The translations under genes and the position numbers were made by a program. A stretch of 14,127 nucleotides of DNA. It comes from an uncultured Gammaproteobacteria bacterium (GTDB lineage Bacteria; Pseudomonadota; Gammaproteobacteria; Arenicellales; Poriferihabitantaceae). The stretch lies in contig CALIFM010000158.1 in assembly GCA_938021685.1 (NCBI GenBank), positions 1 through 14,127 of the forward strand, given 5' to 3'. Below the pieces are notes generated by a model, which was not told the DNA's origin, ran no database searches, and saw only the letters and a program-made list of their open reading frames with translations. Of the stretch, positions 1-6,728 are shown piece after piece (the first letter of the stretch is position 1; the number at the start of each line of letters is the position of its first letter).

Positions 1-23
1 TTGGCCGTAAACGTGAAAAAAAA

Positions 24-515
24 GTGCTGGATAGCGATGGCTATCGCGCTAATGTCGGCATCATCGTTTGTAATCATGCGGGTCAAGTATTATGGGCCAG
101 ACGGGTGCGGCATGATGGTTGGCAATTTCCACAGGGCGGCATTGAAAGTCAGGAGTCTCCTCGTGAAGCGGCCTACCGGGAGCTTTATGAAGAAGTGGGT
201 TTATTCCCGCACCAGGTGCGTCTTCTAGGCAACACTAATCAGTGGTACCGCTATGAAGTGCCAAGGCGCTCTAACATGCGCGGCAGTTTTAAAGGACAAA
301 AGCAACAGTGGTATTTGTTTCATTTGACTGGTAAGGAAGACGACATTCGGCTTGATCGTGGTAAAAAGCCTGAATTTGACGGTTGGCGCTGGGTGGATTA
401 TTGGCAGCCATTGGACGATATTGTTGACTTTAAAAGGGACGTTTATAAAGGGGCTTTGGCGGAATTAGAGCCTGTTTTGAAAAATGCATTCCATTTGCGC
501 TCGGGCGAACGTTAA
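24..515 (+). CDS. rppH: RNA pyrophosphohydrolase RppH (Nudix)
   Basis: RppH removes pyrophosphate from the 5' triphosphate end of mRNAs in the cytoplasm, opening them to RNase E decay. The 163-residue product begins with the family's DGYRxNVGI block (residues 5-13) and carries a full Nudix box at residues 38-60 (GGIES...REAAYRELYEEVGL) with metal-binding E53, E56 and E57. Later blocks FDGWRWVDYW and FKRDVYKG are also typical of RppH. I chose the GTG at 24 because it gives MLDSDGYR, matching the E. coli N-terminus MIDDDGYR. The frame stays open to the window edge and no clear ribosome binding site is visible, so a start further left cannot be excluded. In E. coli rppH precedes ptsP; here a thioredoxin-like gene follows after 148 bases. 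Identity is firm from sequence. Confidence 0.95.
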   Translation: MLDSDGYRANVGIIVCNHAGQVLWARRVRHDGWQFPQGGIESQESPREAAYRELYEEVGLFPHQVRLLGNTNQWYRYEVPRRSNMRGSFKGQKQQWYLFHLTGKEDDIRLDRGKKPEFDGWRWVDYWQPLDDIVDFKRDVYKGALAELEPVLKNAFHLRSGER

Positions 516-525
516 GCTTGCTTAA
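512..525. repeat. Inverted repeat across the rppH stop codon
   Basis: TTAAGC-TT-GCTTAA is a perfect 6-base inverted repeat that contains the TAA stop of rppH (513-515). As RNA it folds as TTAAG/CTTAA around a 4-base loop. It is AT-rich and has no T-run, so it is a weak candidate for termination. Confidence 0.35.
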
Positions 526-663
526 AGGAGTATTGTAGTAAAAAGTGCTTTGAAGGCTTTTTAGTAAAGCTAGTCTTGAGTCTTTTCGTGAAATTATTTT
601 TGCAAAGCAAGTGAACTTAACCACTTAGCTGACGTCTTAAGTAGTAATCCTTCATTTTAATAC

Positions 664-1176
664 ATGGCTTTTATGAATCTTGATATGATGAAAATTTCAC
701 AGCGCCTATTGATTTTATTTAGTTTTGCTTTTGTTCTGCTGAGTGCAAATGTACAAGCGGGCAGTTTACAGAACATGCAAGGTGGAGATACCACTTTAGA
801 GGCACAAATGGAGAAAGGGAAGTGGACAGTCGTTATGCTGTGGGCATCTGATTGCCACATATGTGCTATTGAAGCGCCTGATTATGCTGCTTTTCATGCA
901 AAATATTCGAACATCAACGCTAAGGTAGTAGGGGTTTCTTCTGACGGTGCGGAAAAAAAGCAAGCTGCTGAAGCCTTTGTGAAAAACCACAAACTAAATT
1001 TCCCTAATCTTATTGGCGATGTATATACAGTGGCTTCGCTTTATCAAGAGCAGACTGGGGAAGCCTTTCGTGGCACGCCGACATTTATGGTGTTTGATCC
1101 GGACGGTAAGTTAATGGCTGCACAACCGGGCGCAGTGCCACCCGAAGACATCGAACGGTTTATCGCAGCTAATTAA
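664..1176 (+). CDS. Secreted thioredoxin-like (TlpA/ResA-type) protein
   Basis: This is a predicted thiol-disulfide oxidoreductase acting outside the cytoplasm. Residues 14-32 form a signal peptide: basic start, hydrophobic LLILFSFAFVLLS, and an A-x-A-like cleavage site after NVQA (residue 32). The thioredoxin fold follows, with the redox motif C64-H-I-C67 after the typical WAS and the cis-proline motif GTPTF (P139). The length of 170 residues suits a single-domain TlpA/ResA/DsbE relative. The His-Ile dipeptide between the cysteines is not the common GP, PP or EP. The start is uncertain: ATGs at 664, 673, 685 and 688 are in frame and none has a clear Shine-Dalgarno; starting at 685 or 688 would give a more usual signal peptide. 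No cytochrome-c maturation or other partner gene lies nearby, so the substrate is unknown. It converges on cca with 49 bases between the stops. Confidence 0.8.
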   Translation: MAFMNLDMMKISQRLLILFSFAFVLLSANVQAGSLQNMQGGDTTLEAQMEKGKWTVVMLWASDCHICAIEAPDYAAFHAKYSNINAKVVGVSSDGAEKKQAAEAFVKNHKLNFPNLIGDVYTVASLYQEQTGEAFRGTPTFMVFDPDGKLMAAQPGAVPPEDIERFIAAN

Positions 1177-1219
1177 AAGTCTAACTTCGTTAAATTTTAA
1201 GGATAGAGCTTAAATTGCT

Positions 1220-1231
1220 GGCTGATTAGCC
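1220..1231. repeat. Small hairpin at the cca stop, between convergent genes
   Basis: GGCT-gatt-AGCC forms a 4-base stem with a 4-base loop and contains the cca stop (1226-1228, minus strand). It lies between two convergent genes but is short and has no T-run, so terminator function is only a guess. A second weak stem TAAC-ttc-GTTA lies about 35 bases to its left. Confidence 0.25.
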
Positions 1232-2485
1232 TGTCTGCGCTACTCTCTGCTTAGCGATGGCGGCCTCGCGCGCTGCAAAAATAGCATCAGGGATGGCTTG
1301 CTTATCTGCTGTGGCTGCGGCAACTTCGCCTGTATCTACGCTGCTTGCGGCGGCAAAATATGTTTTAAGTAAAGTTTCTTGTGGATAGGGCCGTTGTGGA
1401 AAATCGCCGCCGCGCCCTTGAGCATCGGCCTTACAGCACAAAGTAAACTGCGTGAGTCGTTGCGGATTGCGAAAAGCGTCGATGCGTGCCAATAATTTCA
1501 GCACCGTGGCGGGGCGCAATTGGGCCAAAGTGTGCATCAGTAGATGATCTCGGCAAACTAAAGTAGCCAAGCGCCTTTCTTGCTTAGGTACGGTATAGCG
1601 TTTGCATACTCGTTCTACTAAGGCAACGCCTCGTTGTTCGTGCATGCGGTGGCCGGGCAAATCTGTGGTTGGGGTCACGGCTTTGCCAAGGTCGTGCAGC
1701 AGTGCGGCCAGCAGCACTGCATTGTCATTGCTGAGTTCCCGTGCGCGGTCAACCACCATCAAGGTATGCACTCCGCAGTCAATTTCAGGGTGATACTCTG
1801 CTTTTTGTGGGACGCCAAATAAAGCTTCAATTTCGGGCAAGATTACTTGCAAGGCACCACATTGGCGCAGTATCTCAAAAAACACCGAAGGCTTAGGGCA
1901 TTGTAAGGCAGCTTTTAGCTCTTGCCAAACGCGCTCACTGACCAAGGTATTGGCCTCCCCAGCGACTACCATGTCTTGCATCAGCTGCATGGTTTCAGGT
2001 GCAACCGTGAAGCCTAAGGGGGCAAAGCGTGCAGCAAAGCGCGCCACGCGCAAAATGCGCACCGGGTCTTCGCTAAAGGCAGAGGATACATGGCGTAGTG
2101 TTTTACTGCTTATATCTTTTAGGCCGCCGTGTGGGTCAATCAGCTTGCCTTTGTTGTCTTGCGCGATGGCATTGATAGTTAGATCACGACGCGAAAGGTC
2201 TTGCTCTAAGGTAACCGTAAGATCGGCATAAATCTCAAAGCCTTTATAGCCTGCGGCTACTTTACGCTCGGTGCGCGCTAAGGCATATTCTTCGTTTGTT
2301 TTTGGGTGTAAAAAAACTGGAAAATCCTTGCCAACGGGAGCGTAGCCCGCTTTACTAAGCGCATCAGCGGTGGCGCCGACCACTACCCAATCACGATCAA
2401 CGACATCAAGCCCCAGTAATGCATCTCGAACCGCACCACCGACCAGATAAATTTCATAAGTTGAAGGCTTTGCAGAAGCAGTCAT
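1226..2485 (-). CDS. cca: Multifunctional CCA tRNA nucleotidyltransferase
   Basis: This enzyme adds or repairs the 3'-CCA of tRNAs from CTP and ATP without a nucleic acid template. The 419-residue protein has the class II nucleotidyltransferase head: VGGAVRD at 15-21, catalytic D30 and D32 in DRDW, the RRDLTINA block at 99-106, and EDPVRILRVARFAARF at 139-154. A C-terminal HD domain follows with H264-D265 in LLHDLGK, as in the gammaproteobacterial long form that also has phosphatase and phosphodiesterase activity. The ATG at 2485 adds nine residues before YEIYLVGG compared with E. coli (MKIYLVGG), but no other in-frame start lies between, so I keep it. It is divergent from the aminopeptidase gene, whose 5' end crowds or overlaps it. 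Identity is firm. Confidence 0.96.
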   Translation of the reverse strand: MTASAKPSTYEIYLVGGAVRDALLGLDVVDRDWVVVGATADALSKAGYAPVGKDFPVFLHPKTNEEYALARTERKVAAGYKGFEIYADLTVTLEQDLSRRDLTINAIAQDNKGKLIDPHGGLKDISSKTLRHVSSAFSEDPVRILRVARFAARFAPLGFTVAPETMQLMQDMVVAGEANTLVSERVWQELKAALQCPKPSVFFEILRQCGALQVILPEIEALFGVPQKAEYHPEIDCGVHTLMVVDRARELSNDNAVLLAALLHDLGKAVTPTTDLPGHRMHEQRGVALVERVCKRYTVPKQERRLATLVCRDHLLMHTLAQLRPATVLKLLARIDAFRNPQRLTQFTLCCKADAQGRGGDFPQRPYPQETLLKTYFAAASSVDTGEVAAATADKQAIPDAIFAAREAAIAKQRVAQTG

Positions 2486-2508
2486 GGCTGAGCTATGTAG
2501 TTGAGCGT

Positions 2509-3573
2509 TTGAAGGTTGGTGTTAAAGGAGGTGTGCTAGTGCTGTGTTTGCTTGGTCTAAGTGCCTGTGAAACCGCGCGTTATTATTCACAAGCAGTGCG
2601 TGGCCATAGCCGTATTATATTCAATCAGCGGCCGATTGACGAATGGTTAAAAGATGAACAGCTTGAAGCGGCGCAAAAGCAAAAGTTGCAACTGGTGCAA
2701 GCGGCGCTCAAATATGCCGAACAGGAATTAGGCTTACCCAGTAATGGCAGTTATACCAAGTATGTTGATACGGGCCGTGACTATGTGGTGTGGAATGTGA
2801 TTGCTACACCCCAATATTCGATTTCCCCTTTGCAGCAATGTTTTTTGGTGGCGGGCTGCGTGAGCTACCGCGGTTTTTATGCGCTTGATGATGCCAAGGC
2901 CTATGCGGATAAATTAAAACAAGCCGGTAATGATGTGTATGTCGGCGGGGTGTCGGCGTATTCCACTTTGGGTTGGTTTGCTGACCCACTGCTCAATACC
3001 ATGTTACGTCATCACGATGATTCACTGGTGAGCACCTTGTTTCATGAGCTTGCGCATCAGCAGGTTTATTTGAAGGGCGATACCGCGTTTAGTGAATCGT
3101 TTGCCACCGCGGTGGAAGAAATGGGTTTGCAAGCTTGGTTGCAGCAAAAAGGGCAGGCCTCACAGTGGCAAGACTATTACAAACGGCAGCAAGCGGTGGC
3201 CGGAGTGGTAGCAATGATTTTGCGTCACCGTACAGAGCTTGGTATTGCTTACAAAAAAGCACAAGGTGATGCTACTCGGCTAGCAGCGGTCAAGCGAAAA
3301 GCATTTGCGGCTTTAAAATCTGATTACGCGACCTTGCAGGCTAACGGCGGTGGTACAAAGGGCTTTGATCGTTGGTTTGCCAGTAACATCAATAATGCCT
3401 CTTTAGTATCATTTGCTGACTACAATACTTGGGTAAAGGCGTTTATTCAGCTGCGTGAAGATAGTGCCAGTTGGGCGGACTTTTATGCGCAAGTGGAGCA
3501 GTTATCCAAACTTAATAAGGGTGAGCGTGAGCAGGCCTTAAGTGCTTTGAAAAAAGCAGTCGGTAATGAGTAA
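2509..3573 (+). CDS. Putative lipoprotein zinc aminopeptidase
   Basis: The product resembles the predicted aminopeptidase family (DUF2265/PF10023), likely a membrane-anchored zinc peptidase of the cell envelope. The zinc motif HELAH is seen at residues 179-183, with a downstream glutamate E196 in AFSESFATAVEE that fits a gluzincin third ligand. The N-terminus is a lipoprotein signal, MKVGVKGGVLVLCLLGLSAC, with the lipobox cysteine at residue 20. I place the start at TTG 2509 because it gives a normal 19-residue signal. The only in-frame ATG, at 2419, would put the cysteine at residue 50 and overlap the 5' end of cca by 67 bases on the opposite strand. A near-perfect Shine-Dalgarno (AAAGGAGG, 2524-2531) lies just inside, before GTG 2539, which would leave too short a signal. 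The start is therefore unsettled; the protease assignment is fairly good. The stop overlaps the next gene by 8 bases. Confidence 0.75.
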   Translation: MKVGVKGGVLVLCLLGLSACETARYYSQAVRGHSRIIFNQRPIDEWLKDEQLEAAQKQKLQLVQAALKYAEQELGLPSNGSYTKYVDTGRDYVVWNVIATPQYSISPLQQCFLVAGCVSYRGFYALDDAKAYADKLKQAGNDVYVGGVSAYSTLGWFADPLLNTMLRHHDDSLVSTLFHELAHQQVYLKGDTAFSESFATAVEEMGLQAWLQQKGQASQWQDYYKRQQAVAGVVAMILRHRTELGIAYKKAQGDATRLAAVKRKAFAALKSDYATLQANGGGTKGFDRWFASNINNASLVSFADYNTWVKAFIQLREDSASWADFYAQVEQLSKLNKGEREQALSALKKAVGNE

Positions 3574-4453
3574 ACAGGGCGCCAGCCTAGTTGTTGAGCA
3601 CCCTTTGCGCGGCATCGCTTATATGATATTAGCGATGATTGTTATTCCCTTTTTGGATGTTTTTGCCAAGCAGTTGACAGAATACTATTCAGTTATGCAG
3701 GTGTCGTGGGCACGTTTTTTGTTCCATTTGTTGTTTCTGATGCCGTTGCTTATTGTCAGCGGCCAGCCTTGGCGTAAGCGCCCCAGTAATTTAGGTTTAC
3801 AGTTATTTCGTGGTTTGATGCTGCTTGGCAGCACGGCCATGTTTTTTTACGCCATTAAATACAACCCCATTCCTAATTCATTAGCTTTGTTGTTTGTCTC
3901 GCCTTTGATCGTCACTTTGTTGTCGCCGCTGGTGCTAAGCGAAGCCTTTGGTTGGCGGCGTTTCATCGCCACTGTGGTAGGGTTTATGGGGGTGATGATT
4001 GTTTTGCAACCGAGTAGCGAACAATTCAAGCCCAGTATATTACTAGCTCTGTTGTCGGGTTGTTGTTATGCCAGTTATATTTTGGTTACGCGACGCTTGT
4101 CGAGTGATAAAACCCCTTTGCTGACTTTGTTTTATACAGGTTTGGTGGGCGTACTGGTGCTGGCGCCGTTGATGCCGTTTGTCTGGGTGCAGCCTGACCT
4201 AGAAGCATGGGGTTTGATGGCGACGATGGGTGCGGTGGCCGCGCTTGGGCATTATTTGATCATCCTTGCCTGTCAGTATGCACCAGCCTCGGTGGTGTCG
4301 CCCTTTAATTATTTTGAAATTGTAACTGCAACTTTATTAAGTTTGTGGGTTTATGACTATTTCCCTGCGCTGCATGTTTGGCAAGGTGTGGCAATTATTA
4401 TTGCCTCTGGTATCTATATCTCTTGGCGAGAGATGCAAATAGGTACAGACTAA
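3566..4453 (+). CDS. EamA/DMT-family membrane transporter
   Basis: This is a 295-residue inner-membrane protein with about ten hydrophobic segments in two tandem EamA halves (roughly residues 14-145 and 154-290), the usual drug/metabolite transporter layout. Family-like features include the amphipathic block WARFLFHLLF in the first half and the pattern SLALLFVSPLIVTLLSPLVLSE ending TM4, with the matching ASVVSPFNYFEIVTATLLS in the second half. The substrate cannot be read from sequence; relatives export amino acids, metabolites or S-adenosylmethionine. ATG 3566 lies inside the end of the aminopeptidase gene (8-base overlap, different frame), so the two are probably co-transcribed and translationally coupled. 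That leaves open a role in exporting or importing peptidase-related amino acids, which is only an inference. Confidence 0.85.
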   Translation: MSKQGASLVVEHPLRGIAYMILAMIVIPFLDVFAKQLTEYYSVMQVSWARFLFHLLFLMPLLIVSGQPWRKRPSNLGLQLFRGLMLLGSTAMFFYAIKYNPIPNSLALLFVSPLIVTLLSPLVLSEAFGWRRFIATVVGFMGVMIVLQPSSEQFKPSILLALLSGCCYASYILVTRRLSSDKTPLLTLFYTGLVGVLVLAPLMPFVWVQPDLEAWGLMATMGAVAALGHYLIILACQYAPASVVSPFNYFEIVTATLLSLWVYDYFPALHVWQGVAIIIASGIYISWREMQIGTD

Positions 4454-4463
4454 AAAAATAGTC
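4448..4463. repeat. Inverted repeat across the EamA stop codon
   Basis: GACTA, six A residues, then TAGTC: a perfect 5-base stem that contains the TAA stop (4451-4453) of the transporter gene. It is too weak for a terminator and is listed because similar repeats recur at other stops in this window. Confidence 0.35.
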
Positions 4464-4509
4464 GATATGATTTAGATATAGATTTTATTTGCTTACAGGG
4501 AGCAATAGA

Positions 4510-4531
4510 AAGGCGCGCAGTTGCGCGCCTT
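4510..4531. terminator. Bidirectional terminator hairpin between EamA gene and nadA
   Basis: Two perfectly complementary 10-base arms (AAGGCGCGCA at 4510-4519 and TGCGCGCCTT at 4522-4531) are separated by GT, giving a very stable GC-rich stem between two convergent genes. Reading on the minus strand the stem is followed by TTTCTATTG, a modest U-rich tail, so termination of nadA is better supported than termination of the transporter transcript. The position, between convergent stops 120 bases apart, agrees with this role. Confidence 0.7.
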
Positions 4532-4568
4532 ATAAGCAGACAAGTGTTGCTTTAAATCCTTGATTAGG

Positions 4569-4581
4569 CTGATCTAGTCAG
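4569..4581. repeat. Small inverted repeat at the nadA stop
   Basis: CTGA-tctag-TCAG, a 4-base stem with the nadA stop codon (4574-4576, minus strand) in its loop. It is short and could be chance; it is recorded as one of the stop-codon repeats. Confidence 0.25.
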
Positions 4582-5638
4582 TAGCCTTAGCATTAAATTC
4601 AACCATGCGGGTGATAGAGCGCGCCGCTTTCTTGCGTACTTTTTCGTCCACTAATATCTCATTGGTGCCGGTGTTCAACACGTTTTCTAGACGTTGCAGA
4701 TCATTCATTTTCATCCATGGACATTCAGCGCAGCTTTCGCAGGTGGCGCCTTCGCCGGCGGTGGGGGCAGGGATGAATTTTTTGTTCGGTGCGGCCTGTG
4801 CCATTTTGTGAAAAATGCCGCGCTCTGTTGCCACAATAAAAGTGTTCGCGTCTAGGTCACGCGCAGCGTTGATGATTTGAGTGGTTGAGCCGACTACATC
4901 TGCCAGTTCAATTACTGGGCCGGGTGACTCAGGATGTACCAGCACTTTAGCGTCTGGCTTGGCTTTCATTAATTCTTTCAGTGCCACGGCTTTGAAGTCT
5001 TCATGCACAATGCACGAGCCTTCCCACATTACCATGTCAACGCCGGTCATTTTTTGTACATAGGCGCCTAAGAACTTATCGGGCGCCCACAAGATTTTTT
5101 TATCTTGGTCGCTTAAGTGCTTCACTAGGTCAAGGGCGATGGACGAGGTGACCACCCAATCAGCACGGGCTTTAACGGCAGCACTGGTATTGGCATATAC
5201 CACTACTTCGCGGTCGGGGTATTGGTCACAAAATTCGTTAAATTGGTCAATTGGGCAGGCTAAATCCAGCGAGCACTCGGCGTCAGTTTCTACCATTAAG
5301 ATGCGCTTTTCCGGGCTGAGGATTTTTGCTGTCTCACCCATAAAACGTACACCGGCCACAATCACGGTATCGGCTTCGCTGTTTAAGCCAAAGCGTGCCA
5401 TTTCTAATGAATCACCCACAAAGCCGCCGGATTCTTCGGCTAAGTCTTGTAGTTCACTGTCAACGTAATAATGCGCAACTAACACTGCATTTTGTGATTT
5501 AAGCAAAGCTTTGATGGACTTAACCAACTTTTCTTTTTTCTCGCCTTCAAGGTCGATGCCGCGTGCTTGTTCAGCCGCTGCTGCAAGGGCGCGAATTTGA
5601 TCTTGATGTGACTCTGGGGCAGAAATATTAATGCTCAT
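4574..5638 (-). CDS. nadA: Quinolinate synthase A
   Basis: NadA condenses iminoaspartate with dihydroxyacetone phosphate to quinolinate, the second step of de novo NAD synthesis, using a [4Fe-4S] cluster. The 354-residue sequence is collinear with E. coli NadA: VAHYY at 54-58, SDSLEMARFG-like block at 75-84, GVRFMGETAKILSP at 96-109. The three cluster cysteines correspond to C122 (in AECSLDLACP), C209 (in GSCIVHEDF) and C306, the last of a CxxCxxC run at 300/303/306 before PWM. APTAGEGATC precedes the last group. No nadB or nadC is in the window. It lies 98 bases downstream of plsY on the same strand, with its own promoter candidate in the gap, so it may be transcribed alone or with plsY. Identity is firm. 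Confidence 0.97.
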   Translation of the reverse strand: MSINISAPESHQDQIRALAAAAEQARGIDLEGEKKEKLVKSIKALLKSQNAVLVAHYYVDSELQDLAEESGGFVGDSLEMARFGLNSEADTVIVAGVRFMGETAKILSPEKRILMVETDAECSLDLACPIDQFNEFCDQYPDREVVVYANTSAAVKARADWVVTSSIALDLVKHLSDQDKKILWAPDKFLGAYVQKMTGVDMVMWEGSCIVHEDFKAVALKELMKAKPDAKVLVHPESPGPVIELADVVGSTTQIINAARDLDANTFIVATERGIFHKMAQAAPNKKFIPAPTAGEGATCESCAECPWMKMNDLQRLENVLNTGTNEILVDEKVRKKAARSITRMVEFNAKATD

Positions 5639-5671
5639 AGTGTTCTCGCAATTTGCGTTGTTGACGGGGTA

Positions 5672-5699
5672 AATATAAGGGAATTTGACGGAAATTCAA
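5672..5699 (-). promoter_or_regulatory. Candidate sigma70 promoter for nadA
   Basis: On the minus strand TTGAAT (5694-5699) and TATATT (5672-5677) are spaced by 16 bases, matching the -35 at 4 of 6 and the -10 at 5 of 6 positions. Transcription would begin near 5665, leaving a leader of about 26 bases. A perfect 11-base palindrome CGCAATTTGCG (5647-5657) lies in that leader just upstream of the start codon; its role is unknown. Confidence 0.4.
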
Positions 5700-5736
5700 T
5701 ATGCCACAAGCTAATAACTTAAGCGCCAGCGTGGCT

Positions 5737-5747
5737 TCAAAGTTTGA
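5737..5747. repeat. Palindrome at the plsY stop codon
   Basis: TCAAA-g-TTTGA, a perfect 11-base palindrome around one central base that includes the TGA stop (5737-5739, minus strand). As RNA only about four pairs with a 3-base loop can form. Confidence 0.3.
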
Positions 5748-6333
5748 TTTTACTTTCGGTGCCGTCGCGAAGGCGCTGGATGTTTTCTTGATGTCGCCAA
5801 AATAATGCGGCTGCCAAGGCAAGCGACATGATGATATAGGCCAGTACTGGGTGAAAGAAAATGAATAAAAAAGGAGTAAGTGCAGCAGCAATAAGCGCCG
5901 ATAATGATGATATACGGGTAATGACCGCAGATGCTAGCCAAATTATGGCCGCGAAGGCGGACACTTTAATACTGATACCTAGTAGCACGCCGATGGCGGT
6001 GGCTACTCCCTTGCCGCCTTTGAAGCCAAAAAATAGAGGGAATAGATGGCCTAAAAAGGCGGCTAGACCAGTGAGTGCAACAATCATAGGGCTGCCTGAC
6101 AGTTTGATGGCAATCAGCACAGGTAGCGTGCCTTTAAGGACATCGCCGAGTAAGGTGAGTGCAGCTGCTCCCTTGTTGCCCGAGCGCAGCACATTGGTGG
6201 CACCGGGGTTGCCCGAGCCTACTTTACGCGGGTCGTTTAGCCCCATTAGCTTAGAGACAATGATCGCGCTGGATAATGAACCCATCAAATACCCCATTAA
6301 AGGTAGACAGATGAGTAGTAAAAATTTAATCAT
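5737..6333 (-). CDS. plsY: Acyl-phosphate:glycerol-3-phosphate acyltransferase PlsY
   Basis: PlsY transfers an acyl group from acyl-phosphate (made by PlsX) to glycerol-3-phosphate, giving lysophosphatidic acid, the first step of membrane phospholipid synthesis. The 198-residue integral inner-membrane protein shows all three family motifs: SGNPGATN at 40-47, GHLFPLFFGFKGGKGVAT at 95-112, and HQENIQRLRDGTE at 181-193, with several hydrophobic spans between them. Length is typical. ATG 6333 gives the expected short N-terminus MIKFLLLICLPLMGYLMGS. It is divergent from folB with only 41 bases between the starts, an arrangement common in gammaproteobacteria; the usual tsaD partner is not here. Identity is firm. 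Confidence 0.96.
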   Translation of the reverse strand: MIKFLLLICLPLMGYLMGSLSSAIIVSKLMGLNDPRKVGSGNPGATNVLRSGNKGAAALTLLGDVLKGTLPVLIAIKLSGSPMIVALTGLAAFLGHLFPLFFGFKGGKGVATAIGVLLGISIKVSAFAAIIWLASAVITRISSLSALIAAALTPFLFIFFHPVLAYIIMSLALAAALFWRHQENIQRLRDGTESKIKL

Positions 6334-6374
6334 TTCGACTACACTATATTGTTTCTTTTAGTTTACTTGAGCTT
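6334..6374. promoter_or_regulatory. Divergent plsY/folB promoter region
   Basis: Only 41 bases separate the two start codons, so both promoters must sit here or inside the opposite gene. The AT-rich core contains TATATT on the plus strand and TATAGT on the minus strand, overlapping each other, both one mismatch from the -10 consensus. No convincing -35 hexamer is present at the right distance for either, and a TATAGT start would give plsY a very short leader. The call is tentative. Confidence 0.3.
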
Positions 6375-6728
6375 ATGGACATTATCTATCTTCATGATCT
6401 AGCTATCGACTGCGTGATTGGTGCTTGGGATTGGGAGCGGGAGATTACGCAAACGGTGTATGTTGATTTAGACATGGCCTTTGATATTTCTAGGCCTGGG
6501 CGCAGCGATGACTTGGATGACACTTTAAGCTATAAAGACGTTTCCATTCAAGTGAGCGAATTGGTGGTGCGCCGTCAATTTAAACTAGTTGAAGCGATGG
6601 CAGAGGAAATTGCCGATTTGTTGCTCGATGAGTTTGATGTGCCGTGGTGCCGTGTGCGTATCAACAAAAAAGGGGCGGTAAGCCGTGCACAAGACGTGGG
6701 TGTTATCATTGAACGTGGAAAAAAGTAA
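6375..6728 (+). CDS. folB: Dihydroneopterin aldolase FolB
   Basis: FolB cleaves 7,8-dihydroneopterin to 6-hydroxymethyl-7,8-dihydropterin and glycolaldehyde in folate synthesis. The 117-residue protein is a single aldolase domain. The residues known to matter in E. coli are at the same numbers: E21 in WDWE, Y53 in LSYKDV and K98 in RINKKGAVSRA. The C-terminal DVGVIIERG is also characteristic. ATG 6375 is set by the canonical opening MDIIYLHDLAI; the ribosome binding site is weak. Its TAA overlaps the ATG of folK by one base (TAATG), and FolK uses the FolB product, so translational coupling makes sense. Identity is firm. Confidence 0.96.
   Translation: MDIIYLHDLAIDCVIGAWDWEREITQTVYVDLDMAFDISRPGRSDDLDDTLSYKDVSIQVSELVVRRQFKLVEAMAEEIADLLLDEFDVPWCRVRINKKGAVSRAQDVGVIIERGKK

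Noticed and set aside
1..228. 75-codon frame at the left edge with a hydrophobic stretch, possible small membrane protein
   Set aside because: It overlaps the Nudix domain of rppH in another frame and appears to be chance.
516..663. Small ORF or ncRNA in the rppH-thioredoxin gap after AAAGGAG (524-530)
   Set aside because: No start codon follows at proper spacing with more than a couple of codons, and only weak AT-rich pairings are seen.
5861..6361. 166-codon plus-strand reading frame opposite plsY
   Set aside because: It is antisense to a gene with all PlsY motifs, its protein has no recognisable domain, and it has no ribosome binding site.
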